Source: Lachnospiraceae bacterium
Lineage (GTDB): Bacteria; Bacillota; Clostridia; Lachnospirales; Lachnospiraceae
Assembly: GCA_026169045.1 (NCBI GenBank)
Contig: JAPFDH010000033.1
Span: 1 to 64,000, forward strand
DNA: 64,000 nucleotides
Direction of reading: 5' to 3'
Made by a program: the position numbers and the translations under genes. The notes beneath the pieces were generated by a model that did not search any database, was not told the DNA's origin, and was given only the letters and a program-made list of their open reading frames with translations. Of the stretch, positions 17,759 to 26,149 are shown one piece after another (within the stretch, counting starts at the first letter, position 1; each line of letters starts with the position of its first letter).

Positions 17759-19837
17759 ATGGCAAAGTATCTGGTTATCGTGGAATCACCCGCTAAAGTG
17801 AAAACAATAAAAAAATTTCTGGGAAGTAACTATGAAGTAATGGCATCCAACGGACATGTGAGGGATTTGCCCAAAAGTCAGCTGGGAATTGATGTGGAAC
17901 ATGGATTTGAACCAAAATATATCACTATACGAGGAAAGGGAGAAATTTTGGCAAAACTTCGTAAAGAAGTGAAAAAAGCTGATAAGATATTTTTGGCGAC
18001 TGACCCTGACCGTGAAGGAGAAGCCATTTCCTGGCATTTAGCACAGGCCTTGAAGCTGGAAGGAAAAGATATTCATAGAATTACATTTAACGAAATTACA
18101 AAGAATGCTGTAAAGGCATCTATAAAACAGGCCAGGGGAATTAATCAGGATTTGGTAAATGCCCAACAGGCACGCCGTATGTTGGATCGTATGGTGGGAT
18201 ATCGGATTAGTCCTTTGTTATGGGAAAAGGTGAAACGCGGATTGAGTGCCGGACGTGTGCAGTCAGCTGCTCTGCGTATCATTTGTGACAGAGAGGAAGA
18301 AATCGCAGCATTCATTCCAAAAGAATATTGGACCCTGGACGCGCATCTTCTGGTAGATGGCGAGAAAAAGCCTTTGGACGCAAAATTTTACGGAGAAGGC
18401 GATAAAAAAATCAGTATTGATAATAAGGAACAGCTGGATGGTATTATAAAAGAACTGGAAAAGGAAACGTTTCAGATTAAAGAAATCAAAAAGGGAGAAC
18501 GGTCAAAAAAGGCTCCTTTACCGTTTACGACCAGTACCCTTCAACAGGAGGCAGCCAATGTACTAAATTTTTCTACACAAAAGACCATGCGTTTGGCGCA
18601 GCAGTTATATGAAGGTGTAGATATAAAAGGAGAAGGAACCATTGGTATTATTACCTATCTGAGAACGGATTCCACCAGAATTGCCGAAGAAGCAGATGTT
18701 TCAGCCAGAGAATTTATCAGAGAAAATTACGGGGCAGAATATACATCTGAACAGGAAAACGATAAAAAGAATGCAGGAAAAATTCAGGATGCACATGAAG
18801 CGATACGACCGACCAATATTGCATTGACGCCGGTAAAGGTGAAAGAATCTCTTAGCAGGGATCAGTTCCGTCTTTATCAATTGATTTGGAAGCGATTCAC
18901 GGCAAGCAGAATGCAGAATGCCCGTTATGAAACGATTCAGGCAAAAATAGATGCCGGAAAATATCGTTTTACATCTTCCGCATCCAAACTGGTATTTGAC
19001 GGATTTATGGCTGTATATGTAGATGAAGAAAAACCGGAAAACAATGCTGCTGTCAGAAAATTGACAAACGAGTCAGTATTAAAGCCGGAATCCTTTGATC
19101 CAAAACAGCATTTTACCCAGCCACCGGCCCATTATACCGAGGCTTCTCTTGTCAGAGAATTGGAAGAGTTGGGAATTGGCCGCCCTTCCACATACGCACC
19201 GACTATTACCACTATTTTGGCAAGAAGATATATTATAAAGGAAAATAAAAATCTTTATGTCACTGAGCTGGGTGAAGTGGTCAATAAAATTATGAAACAA
19301 TCCTTTAGCAGTATTGTGGATGTTACATTTACGGCAAATTTGGAATCACTTTTGGATATGGTAGCAGTTGGCAGTGTCAACTGGAAAACTGTGGTAAGCA
19401 ATTTTTATCCTGATCTGGATGAAGCGGTAAAAAAGGCAGAAGAAGAACTGGCGCAGGTAAAAGTGGAAGATGAAGTCACAGATGTCATATGTGACCAATG
19501 TGGAAGAAATATGGTTGTAAAATATGGACCCCATGGAAAATTTTTAGCCTGTCCGGGATTCCCGGAATGCCGGAATACAAAACCATATCTGGAGAAAATA
19601 GGTGTACCCTGTCCGCAATGCGGAAAAGAAATTGTCATTAAAAAGACGAAAAAGGGAAGACGCTACTATGGATGTGAGAATAATCCGGATTGCGATTTTA
19701 TGTCCTGGTCCAAACCGACGGCAAAGAAATGTCCGCAGTGTGGCAGCTATATGGTAGAAAAGGGAAATAAGCTGGTTTGTGCAGATGAAAACTGCGGTTA
19801 TGTGGAAAACAAACAGAAAGATCAGGAAAGTAAATAA
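17759..19837 (+). CDS. topA: DNA topoisomerase I
   Basis: A 692-residue type IA topoisomerase relaxing negative supercoils. The Toprim domain starts at residue 1 (YLVIVESPAKVKTI) with the acidic triad in ATDPDREGEAISWH (about 80). The catalytic Tyr lies in IITYLRTDSTR (about 299). The C-terminus carries three four-cysteine zinc ribbons (from CDQCGRN at about 578, CPQCGKE and CPQCGSY). AAAGGAG precedes the ATG. The dprA-topA-codY order is common in Firmicutes. Confidence 0.97.
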   Translation: MAKYLVIVESPAKVKTIKKFLGSNYEVMASNGHVRDLPKSQLGIDVEHGFEPKYITIRGKGEILAKLRKEVKKADKIFLATDPDREGEAISWHLAQALKLEGKDIHRITFNEITKNAVKASIKQARGINQDLVNAQQARRMLDRMVGYRISPLLWEKVKRGLSAGRVQSAALRIICDREEEIAAFIPKEYWTLDAHLLVDGEKKPLDAKFYGEGDKKISIDNKEQLDGIIKELEKETFQIKEIKKGERSKKAPLPFTTSTLQQEAANVLNFSTQKTMRLAQQLYEGVDIKGEGTIGIITYLRTDSTRIAEEADVSAREFIRENYGAEYTSEQENDKKNAGKIQDAHEAIRPTNIALTPVKVKESLSRDQFRLYQLIWKRFTASRMQNARYETIQAKIDAGKYRFTSSASKLVFDGFMAVYVDEEKPENNAAVRKLTNESVLKPESFDPKQHFTQPPAHYTEASLVRELEELGIGRPSTYAPTITTILARRYIIKENKNLYVTELGEVVNKIMKQSFSSIVDVTFTANLESLLDMVAVGSVNWKTVVSNFYPDLDEAVKKAEEELAQVKVEDEVTDVICDQCGRNMVVKYGPHGKFLACPGFPECRNTKPYLEKIGVPCPQCGKEIVIKKTKKGRRYYGCENNPDCDFMSWSKPTAKKCPQCGSYMVEKGNKLVCADENCGYVENKQKDQESK

Positions 19838-19842
19838 AAATA

Positions 19843-19857
19843 AATTTTCTGACAAAT
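19843..19857. promoter_or_regulatory. CodY-box-like site upstream of codY
   Basis: AATTTTCTGACAAAT matches the CodY consensus AATTTTCWGAAAATT at 13 of 15 positions. It ends 14 bp before the -35 of the codY promoter, suggesting autoregulation. Confidence 0.5.
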
Positions 19858-19871
19858 TTGCAAAAATCCTC

Positions 19872-19900
19872 TTGTTAGTTGGAAAAATATATGATAGAAT
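19872..19900 (+). promoter_or_regulatory. Candidate codY promoter
   Basis: TTGTTA (19872-19877), a 17-bp spacer and TAGAAT (19895-19900), 56 bp before the codY start. Confidence 0.55.
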
Positions 19901-19956
19901 TGACACAGAGACAAAATCGTGGAGATTCACTGGAAAATTTCCAAAGGAGGAATAAG

Positions 19957-20733
19957 ATGGGCGTACAATTGTTGGATAAGACAAGAAAGATCAATAAACT
20001 TCTGCATAACAGCAGTACCAGCAAAGTGGTATTTAATGATATTTGCGAAGTGCTCAGTGATATCCTGGATTCCAATATCCTGGTTTTTAGTAAAAAAGGA
20101 AAGGTATTGGGAATCAGTTCCCGGGAAGAAGTAAATGAAATTCATGAATTGATTGAAAATGAAGTGGGCGGATTTATTGATCCAATGCTGAATGAACGTC
20201 TTCTCAGTATCTTGTCTACAAAGGAAAATGTAAATTTGGCGACACTTGGTTTTTCTGAAGAAGCAGTTGCACCATACCAGGCTATTGTTACACCGATTGA
20301 CATTGCCGGGGAGCGTTTAGGAACACTATTTATTTATAAATGTGGAGATGGCTATACCATTGATGATATTATTTTAAGTGAGTATGGTACTACGGTTGTG
20401 GGATTGGAAATGATGCGTTCTGTAAATGAAGAGAATGCAGAAGAGAATCGGAAAGTGCAGATTGTCCGTTCTGCTATCAGTACGTTGAGCTTTTCAGAGT
20501 TAGAGGCAATTATGCACATTTTTGAAGAGCTGGATGGAAACGAAGGAATTCTTGTAGCCAGCAAGATTGCAGATCGTGTGGGAATTACCCGCTCTGTAAT
20601 TGTAAATGCCTTGCGAAAATTTGAAAGTGCCGGAGTTATCGAATCCAGATCGTCAGGAATGAAGGGAACATATATAAAAGTTCTCAATGATGTGGTGTTT
20701 GATGAATTAAAGAGAAAAGCAATGGAAAAATAA
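19957..20733 (+). CDS. codY: GTP- and branched-chain-amino-acid-sensing repressor CodY
   Basis: A 258-residue global regulator of nutrient-limitation genes. The N-terminal GAF domain begins LLDKTRKINKLLHNS, and the conserved C-terminal winged helix reads ASKIADRVGITRSVIVNAL followed by ESAGVIESRSSGMKGTYIKV. Both are highly characteristic. The start at 19957 is supported by AAAGGAGG 7 bases upstream; longer in-frame extension to 19879 lacks such a site. A CodY-like box lies upstream. It is not obviously co-transcribed with topA. Confidence 0.96.
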   Translation: MGVQLLDKTRKINKLLHNSSTSKVVFNDICEVLSDILDSNILVFSKKGKVLGISSREEVNEIHELIENEVGGFIDPMLNERLLSILSTKENVNLATLGFSEEAVAPYQAIVTPIDIAGERLGTLFIYKCGDGYTIDDIILSEYGTTVVGLEMMRSVNEENAEENRKVQIVRSAISTLSFSELEAIMHIFEELDGNEGILVASKIADRVGITRSVIVNALRKFESAGVIESRSSGMKGTYIKVLNDVVFDELKRKAMEK

Positions 20734-20762
20734 AATTGTGATAATAGATTTATCATATATGG

Positions 20763-20806
20763 CATAATAGGGTAGAAAAAGGGTTGACTTTTTCTGCCCT
20801 ATTATG
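20763..20806. promoter_or_regulatory. 19-bp inverted repeat overlapping the rpsB promoter
   Basis: Bases 20763-20781 pair with 20788-20806 without a gap (one G-U), loop GGTTGA. The loop and 3' arm contain the -35 of the rpsB promoter, and the stem ends next to the -10. It may terminate codY transcription, serve as an operator, or both. Confidence 0.7.
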
Positions 20807-20813
20807 GTATTAT
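20784..20813 (+). promoter_or_regulatory. rpsB-tsf promoter
   Basis: TTGACT (20784-20789), an 18-bp spacer and TATTAT (20808-20813) with an extended TGG -10. It leaves a leader of about 130 bases before rpsB, long enough for ribosomal-protein autoregulation, though I do not recognise a known leader motif. Confidence 0.75.
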
Positions 20814-20952
20814 GAGAAAGTTGAAGTTTAACACTGTTGATCAGTGAATAAACATGCATATGGATGAGCAGGACGGTGCCGAAAGGTCCCCGGCTGGAGA
20901 AATATGCAGAAGAACAGGGCATGACCCTAGAAAAACCAAAAGGAGAATGAAC

Positions 20953-21702
20953 ATGAGCGTTATTTCAATGAAGCAGTTGCTGGAAGCAGGTGTACATTTC
21001 GGACACCAGACAAGAAGATGGAACCCTAAGATGGCTCCATATATCTACACAGAAAGAAATGGTATTTATATCATTGACCTTCAGAAATCCGTAGGCAAGG
21101 TAGATGAAGCTTACAAGGCAGTATCTGATATTGCAGCAGAAGGTGGTACAATTCTGTTTGTTGGAACAAAGAAGCAGGCTCAGGATGCAGTAGCTACAGA
21201 AGCTGAGAGATGCGGTATGTACTATGTAAACCAGAGATGGTTAGGTGGTATGCTGACAAACTTCAAGACAATTCAGAGCAGAATTGAACGTTTAAAAGAA
21301 ATCGAAACAATGTCTGAAGATGGAACATTTGATGTTCTGCCAAAGAAGGAAGTTATCGAATTAAAGAAAGAATGGGATAAGCTGGAAAAGAATCTGGGCG
21401 GTATCAAGAACATGAAGAAATTACCAGATGCTATTTTTGTAGTAGATCCTAAGAAGGAAAGAATTTGTGTACAGGAAGCTCATACACTGGGTATTCCGTT
21501 GATTGGTATTGCAGATACAAACTGTGATCCAGAAGAACTGGATTACGTAATCCCAGGCAATGATGATGCAATCAGAGCCGTAAAATTGATTGTTTCCAAG
21601 ATGGCAGATGCTGTTATCGAAGCAAATCAGGGTGAAGCAGTTGCTGATGTAGAAGAAGAAATGATGGAAGAAGCAGCTGAAGAAACAACAGTAGAAGAAT
21701 AA
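20953..21702 (+). CDS. rpsB: 30S ribosomal protein S2
   Basis: A 249-residue small-subunit protein. It shows the S2 signatures [22 protein letters not shown] (N-terminal), [29 protein letters not shown] and [13 protein letters not shown] with the conserved [12 protein letters not shown]. An acidic C-terminal tail follows. Start 20953 is chosen because AGGAG is well spaced from it, whereas the ATG at 20947 is too close. Codon use is strongly biased, as expected for a highly expressed gene. It is followed by tsf after a hairpin. Confidence 0.97.
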   Translation: MSVISMKQLLEAGVHFGHQTRRWNPKMAPYIYTERNGIYIIDLQKSVGKVDEAYKAVSDIAAEGGTILFVGTKKQAQDAVATEAERCGMYYVNQRWLGGMLTNFKTIQSRIERLKEIETMSEDGTFDVLPKKEVIELKKEWDKLEKNLGGIKNMKKLPDAIFVVDPKKERICVQEAHTLGIPLIGIADTNCDPEELDYVIPGNDDAIRAVKLIVSKMADAVIEANQGEAVADVEEEMMEEAAEETTVEE

Positions 21703-21712
21703 GAATGTTTCT

Positions 21713-21750
21713 CATTCCCCAACTTCTTTGAAAAAAGAAGCTGGGGAATG
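21713..21750 (+). other. Stem-loop between rpsB and tsf
   Basis: CATTCCCC and CTTCTTT on the 5' side pair with AAGAAG and GGGGAATG on the 3' side. There is no T-run after it, so it is more likely a processing or mRNA-stability element than a full terminator. Confidence 0.65.
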
Positions 21751-21795
21751 CTGTGATATAAAAACGGGATAAAATAAATTTTGGAGGTAGGAACA

Positions 21796-22731
21796 ATGGC
21801 AGCTATTACAGCAGGTATGGTAAAAGAGTTAAGAGAAATGACTGGCGCTGGTATGATGGATTGTAAGAAGGCCCTGACAGCGACAGAAGGAGATATGGAT
21901 AAAGCTGTTGAATTTTTACGTGAAAAAGGTCTTGCTGGTGCACAGAAGAAGGCTGGTCGTATTGCAGCAGAAGGTATTGTAGCTACTTGCCTGACAGAAG
22001 ATGCAAAGAGCGCAGTTGTTGTAGAAGTAAATGCTGAAACAGACTTTGTTGCAAAGAATGAAAAATTCCAGTCTTATGTAGCAGAAGTTGCTTCTCAGGC
22101 AGTAAAGACAACAGCAACCGATATCGAAGGATTTATGGCAGAAGCTTGGGAACTGGATCCAACTATGACAGTAAAGGAAAAGTTATCTTCCATGATTTCT
22201 GTAATCGGTGAAAACATGAATATCCGTCGTTTTGCACAGTTAAAGGAAGAAAACGGATTTATCGCTTCCTATATCCATGCAGGCGGAAAGATCGGTGTTC
22301 TGGTTGATGTTGAAACAGATGTAGTAAATGATGAAATCAAGGAAATGGCAAAGAATGTAGCAATGCAGGCAGCAGCTCTGAAGCCATTATATACAAACAG
22401 AAGTGAAGTAGATGCAGAATATCTGTCAAAAGAAGAAGAAATTCTGACAGCAGCTGCTAAGCAGGAAAAGCCAGATGCTAACGATAAGATCATTGCTGGT
22501 ATGGTAAAGGGTCGTATCAATAAGGAATTAAAGGAAATCTGCTTATTGGATCAGACATATGTAAAGGCAGAAGATGGAAAGCAGTCTGTAAGTGCATATG
22601 TAGCAGAAGTTGCTAAGGCAAATAATGCAAAGATCGCTATCAAGAAGTTTATCCGTTTTGAAACAGGCGAAGGTATGGAAAAGAAAGAAGAAAACTTCGC
22701 TGAAGAAGTTGCAAAGCAGATGGGAATGTAA
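21796..22731 (+). CDS. tsf: Elongation factor Ts
   Basis: A 311-residue guanine-nucleotide exchange factor for EF-Tu. The N-terminal UBA-like domain reads VKELREMTGAGMMDCKKAL; the second signature EVNAETDFVAKNEKF (about residue 75) contacts EF-Tu. The two core subdomains follow. The start at 21796 sits after GGAGGTAGGAACA. Usually tsf is followed by pyrH and frr, but here a strong terminator ends the transcript and an Rrf2 cassette follows. Confidence 0.97.
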   Translation: MAAITAGMVKELREMTGAGMMDCKKALTATEGDMDKAVEFLREKGLAGAQKKAGRIAAEGIVATCLTEDAKSAVVVEVNAETDFVAKNEKFQSYVAEVASQAVKTTATDIEGFMAEAWELDPTMTVKEKLSSMISVIGENMNIRRFAQLKEENGFIASYIHAGGKIGVLVDVETDVVNDEIKEMAKNVAMQAAALKPLYTNRSEVDAEYLSKEEEILTAAAKQEKPDANDKIIAGMVKGRINKELKEICLLDQTYVKAEDGKQSVSAYVAEVAKANNAKIAIKKFIRFETGEGMEKKEENFAEEVAKQMGM

Positions 22732-22754
22732 TCTCATAAACTAAAAGAATTTGA

Positions 22755-22800
22755 AAACCCCTGAAAAGCCCGTAAAATGGCTTGTTTCAGGGGTTTTTTT
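22755..22800 (+). terminator. Intrinsic terminator of rpsB-tsf
   Basis: AACCCCTGAAA and AGCC pair with GGCT and TTTCAGGGGTT, followed by seven T. Confidence 0.92.
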
Positions 22801-22859
22801 GTATTCATTTACAGAAAAGCAGTCCTAACAAATACCAAAACTACTTTTTATCTATACGT

Positions 22860-23306
22860 TCAATCAGGATTATCACATTGAACAAGCCTATGAAAATCAT
22901 CGATCATGGACTGCAAAGTGATAGTTTCCATTGTTTCCTTGATAGAATCTTCAATTTTATGATAGGGCGTCTGTAACACAGTTTGTATGTTTTGTGCCAC
23001 TGGACATGGACGTCCCTGGCAAGGATGGATTCCGATCAGAGAAGTCATACCATCCGGCTCTAAAGCAGAATAGATTTGATAGAGTGTGATTTGTGATGGG
23101 GATGCACACAACTCTGCTCCACCGGTTCCACGAGGCACTGTAATAAGGTTTGCTTTTTTCAACGCACTAAGAATATTGCGGATCACAACGGGATTGCAGC
23201 CGGTACTTTCTGCCAGCAGATTACTGGTGACTTTTGCAATTCCTTTTGCTTCATGAATAAATATCAGACAGTGAACCGCAACCGAGCATTTCATACTGAT
23301 TTGCAT
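22860..23306 (-). CDS. Rrf2-family transcriptional regulator
   Basis: A 148-residue winged-helix repressor. The start MQISMKCSVAVHCLIFI is the usual Rrf2 N-terminus, followed by the recognition region TSNLLAESTGCNPVVIRNILSALKKANLI and PRGTGGAEL. Two cysteines (CQGRPC) lie where Rrf2 sensors carry cluster or thiol ligands, though the classic three-cysteine set is incomplete. An in-frame upstream ATG at 23366 would add 20 residues but has no ribosome-binding site and would overlap the dyad operator. It probably controls the divergent redox operon and itself. Confidence 0.82.
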   Translation of the reverse strand: MQISMKCSVAVHCLIFIHEAKGIAKVTSNLLAESTGCNPVVIRNILSALKKANLITVPRGTGGAELCASPSQITLYQIYSALEPDGMTSLIGIHPCQGRPCPVAQNIQTVLQTPYHKIEDSIKETMETITLQSMIDDFHRLVQCDNPD

Positions 23307-23347
23307 AGATGTTTCATATCCTTTCAGGTAAGAGAGTAATTTTTCTT

Positions 23348-23374
23348 TTGTTGTAAATGTTGACATTACAACAA
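23348..23374. promoter_or_regulatory. Perfect dyad, likely Rrf2 operator
   Basis: TTGTTGTAA (23348-23356) and TTACAACAA (23366-23374) are separated by 9 bp. The dyad covers the -35 element of the promoter for the plus-strand redox operon and lies upstream of the Rrf2 start. Confidence 0.7.
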
Positions 23375-23388
23375 TTAGGTGATAAAAT
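23360..23388 (+). promoter_or_regulatory. Consensus promoter of the redox operon
   Basis: TTGACA (23360-23365), a 17-bp spacer and TAAAAT (23383-23388). A second short dyad, GATGTAA (23395-23401) / TTACATC (23411-23417), lies just after the expected transcription start. Confidence 0.8.
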
Positions 23389-23420
23389 GAAGTAGATGTA
23401 ATTTTATCTTTTACATCTTT

Positions 23421-23449
23421 ATTTTATCGATTCTCTACAAAAAAAGCAA
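23421..23449 (-). promoter_or_regulatory. Candidate promoter of the Rrf2 gene
   Basis: On the minus strand TTGCTT (23449-23444), a 17-bp spacer and TAAAAT (23426-23421). The transcript would run across both dyads. Confidence 0.55.
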
Positions 23450-23493
23450 GAGAAATATCGCAAGAATAAATTCCACGCAAAACGAGGTATTGT

Positions 23494-24495
23494 ATGAAAG
23501 CAGTTCAAATCATAAGTTATTCTAAAAAGATAAATACTGTTGTATGTGAGGTTGATCAGCCTGAAATATCGGATTATGAAGTATTGATCCGAGTGAAAGC
23601 TGCGGCAGTCAATCCTCTGGATCTTTTGATTTTGACAGGAAGTGTAAAGTTAATCCAGGAGTACGCCATGCCCCTTACATTAGGGAACGAATGTTCCGGA
23701 GTGGTGGAGAAGGTTGGAAAAAAAGTGACGGATTTCCAGTTGGGAGATGCTGTCTATACCCGTCTGCCTCTGCGCAAGATCGGCGCTTTTGCAGAATATG
23801 TGGCAGTGGATCAGAAGGAAATTGCCAAAATGCCAATGGGTTATGATTATATCACTGCTGCAGCCATTCCGCTGGCTGGCTTGACAGCTTATCAGGCTAT
23901 CGTAGAGGAATTGGAGGCAAGACCGGGGGAAACGGTTCTGATCCCTGGTGGCTCTGGAAGTTTTGGCCAGATGGCGGTACCCATTGCAAAAGCATTGGGG
24001 TTGCGTGTTATTGTAACTGGAAATATCCGGGCACAGGAACAATTTCTGGAGATGGGTGTTGACCAATATATAGATTACAAGCAGGAAAACTATTGGGAGA
24101 AGCTGTCGGAGATCGACTATGTAATCGATACTCTGGGCGCATCGGAGTTTGAACATGAGCTGTCTGTCTTGAAAAAAGGTGGACGATTAGTGAGTTTGCG
24201 AACAGGGCCTAACAAAGCATTTGCAAAACAGAATCATTTTTCTGGCCTCAAAAAACTGTTGTTCACCCTGGCAGGAAGCAAGTATGATAAAGTGGCCCGA
24301 AAGCAAGGTAAGGAATATCATTTTGTGTTCGTTCGCTCCAATGGTATTCAGCTTCGGAAAATTACAGAGATTGTGGAGAAACAGCGGATCAAACCTGCTA
24401 TTGATTCCCGCATCTTTTCTCTATCTCAAGCCAATGATGCACTGCGATTGGTGGCCAAAGGGAAACTCAACGGTAAAGTGATTATTCAGTTGTGA
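23494..24495 (+). CDS. Medium-chain NAD(P)-dependent oxidoreductase, quinone-oxidoreductase-like
   Basis: A 333-residue MDR-superfamily reductase. The N-terminal GroES-like fold carries KAAAVNPLDLLILTG and LGNECSGVVEKVG. The cofactor domain contains AAIPLAGLTAYQAI and the GSGSFGQMAV turn (about residue 155), followed by TGN where NADPH-binding residues usually lie. No catalytic zinc ligands are seen, fitting the zinc-independent quinone/enoyl reductase group. It is the first gene of a three-gene operon under the Rrf2-flanked promoter. Confidence 0.88.
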   Translation: MKAVQIISYSKKINTVVCEVDQPEISDYEVLIRVKAAAVNPLDLLILTGSVKLIQEYAMPLTLGNECSGVVEKVGKKVTDFQLGDAVYTRLPLRKIGAFAEYVAVDQKEIAKMPMGYDYITAAAIPLAGLTAYQAIVEELEARPGETVLIPGGSGSFGQMAVPIAKALGLRVIVTGNIRAQEQFLEMGVDQYIDYKQENYWEKLSEIDYVIDTLGASEFEHELSVLKKGGRLVSLRTGPNKAFAKQNHFSGLKKLLFTLAGSKYDKVARKQGKEYHFVFVRSNGIQLRKITEIVEKQRIKPAIDSRIFSLSQANDALRLVAKGKLNGKVIIQL

Positions 24496-24508
24496 AGGAG
24501 GAGATTTT

Positions 24509-25270
24509 ATGAAACTTTATGATATTGTGTTCAGTCCAACAGGTGGAACACAAAAAGTATCCGAATATTTGACAAAGGGGTTGGGTGAGAAAGCAATCAC
24601 TATTGATCTCACGGATAGCAAGAAGGATTTTCACAGCATTCAGCTGACGCAGGATGATATTGCTGTGATTTCTGTACCCTCATACGGCGGGCGTGTACCT
24701 GCTGTTGCAATTGAGCGACTGAGCAGCATGAAGGTGCATGGCACTCGTGCGGTTTTGGTATGTGTTTATGGAAACCGAGCCTATGAAGACACGCTGGTGG
24801 AATTGGAAGACGCTGCAAAACAGACAAAATTCCAGGTGATCGCGGCAGTCGCCGCTATTGCGGAGCATTCTATTGCCAGACAATTTGCTGCTAACAGACC
24901 TGATACAAAGGATGCGCAGCAACTTTTTGCATTTGCTCAGCAGATTCAAAAGAAGCTTTCTGCTGGAAATTCAGAAGAACCGGTTATCCCTGGAAATCGA
25001 CCTTACAAAAAAGCCGGTGGCGCCGGAGTGGTTCCTAAGCCTACAAAGGAATGTATCACATGCGGTGTATGTGCAAAGGAATGCCCTGTTCAGGCAATTG
25101 ATTTGGAAAATCCGAAAAAAGTCAATGAAAAATCGTGTATTTCCTGTATGCGATGCATCTCTGTATGTCCCCGTTCTGCCCGAAAGGTAAATCCTGTCAT
25201 ACTTTCTGCTGTTGGTATGGCACTGAAGAAGACATGCTCTGATCGAAAAGAGAATGAATTGTTTCTTTAA
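24509..25270 (+). CDS. EFR1-family ferredoxin with flavodoxin-like domain
   Basis: A 253-residue electron carrier. The N-terminus is flavodoxin-like, with FSPTGGTQKVS as the FMN phosphate loop and PSYGGRVPAVAIERL. The C-terminal third holds two 4Fe-4S motifs, CITCGVCAKECP and CISCMRCISVCP (about residues 178-225). AAGGAGGAG precedes the ATG, 13 bases after the oxidoreductase. It probably passes electrons to or from its operon neighbours. Confidence 0.88.
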   Translation: MKLYDIVFSPTGGTQKVSEYLTKGLGEKAITIDLTDSKKDFHSIQLTQDDIAVISVPSYGGRVPAVAIERLSSMKVHGTRAVLVCVYGNRAYEDTLVELEDAAKQTKFQVIAAVAAIAEHSIARQFAANRPDTKDAQQLFAFAQQIQKKLSAGNSEEPVIPGNRPYKKAGGAGVVPKPTKECITCGVCAKECPVQAIDLENPKKVNEKSCISCMRCISVCPRSARKVNPVILSAVGMALKKTCSDRKENELFL

Positions 25271-25303
25271 TTATAAGAAAATTTGTTTTGTAAGGGGGAT
25301 AAA

Positions 25304-25831
25304 ATGGTACCGCAAGAAAGTGATTGGAAAGCAATCGGTATTCATGAATATAAGGTGATTTCAACCAATGATATTCCTTTTGAACCAGAAATCCGTAAGA
25401 TTTGTGAGGATAATGTCTGTCGCTTATACGGAAAGACCTGGGCTTGTCCACCGGCAGTTGGAACGGTGGAGCAGTGCAAAGAACGATGTCTGCAATACAA
25501 ACAGGCAATGGTGTTCAGTGCTGTGTATCCGCTGGAGGATTGTTTTGATTATGAAGGAATGAAAAAAGGGCACAAAGCTTTCAAAGAACTGTGCGACAGG
25601 TTGTATATGCTTATACAAAAAGACATTTCATCATTTCATTTGCTCTCTAATGAGGGCTGTAAGCGATGTGACCATTGCACTTATCCTTCTGCTGATTGCA
25701 GGAAGGCTGAAATGTTGTTTCCTTCATTGGAGGGGTATGGAATCAATGTCATGAAACTTGCACAGAATGCAGACCTTCGATACAACAATGGCAAAAATAA
25801 GGTTACATATTTCGGAATGCTGTTGTATTAA
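25304..25831 (+). CDS. DUF2284 cysteine-rich metal-binding protein
   Basis: A 175-residue protein of the DUF2284 group. Conserved cysteine clusters are visible: CEDNVCRLYGKTWACPP (about residues 32-48), and GCKRCDHCTYPSADCRKAE (about 120-138). Such proteins are predicted iron-sulphur or metal binders, often in redox operons. The start at 25304 follows AAGGGGGAT; an in-frame codon at 25283 would place the site inside the gene. It is the last gene of the cassette, followed by a terminator. Confidence 0.8.
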   Translation: MVPQESDWKAIGIHEYKVISTNDIPFEPEIRKICEDNVCRLYGKTWACPPAVGTVEQCKERCLQYKQAMVFSAVYPLEDCFDYEGMKKGHKAFKELCDRLYMLIQKDISSFHLLSNEGCKRCDHCTYPSADCRKAEMLFPSLEGYGINVMKLAQNADLRYNNGKNKVTYFGMLLY

Positions 25832-25840
25832 TTAGTAGGA

Positions 25841-25876
25841 TGTCCTGTCGTCATCATCAGACGGCAGGCATTTTTT
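25841..25876 (+). terminator. Intrinsic terminator of the redox operon
   Basis: TGTCCTGTCGTC pairs with GACGGCAGGCA around ATCATCA, followed by TTTTTT. Confidence 0.88.
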
Positions 25877-25881
25877 ATTTT

Positions 25882-25918
25882 GCACGCAGACAACAAGCCG
25901 TGTGCGGATGCTTGTATA
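25882..25918 (-). repeat. Repeat family A, copy 1 (partial)
   Basis: About 37 bp matching one end of the 95-bp family A element (GACAAC.AGCCGTGTGCGGATGCTTGTAT), truncated right after. The surrounding gap (25832-26149) otherwise holds only the terminator and a weak promoter-like pair TTGAAA/TATCAT near 25955-25984. Confidence 0.75.
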
Positions 25919-26149
25919 GGAAAATACATTCTATTTAAGAAATTTGTGCTACTTGAAAAACTGAGAAAGGCTATGCTATCATATTGGTTGGAAACATATT
26001 TTTCCAGAATGAAAATAGAAAAACATCAAATATAAAAAAATTATGTAATGATTTAGAACCCATTTGCAAAAATGCTTTTGTGAGGCGAATCTGCATGGCT
26101 CTGAATAGTTACAAATTTATTTTGTATTCTATGAAAGGAGTTGGTGTTG

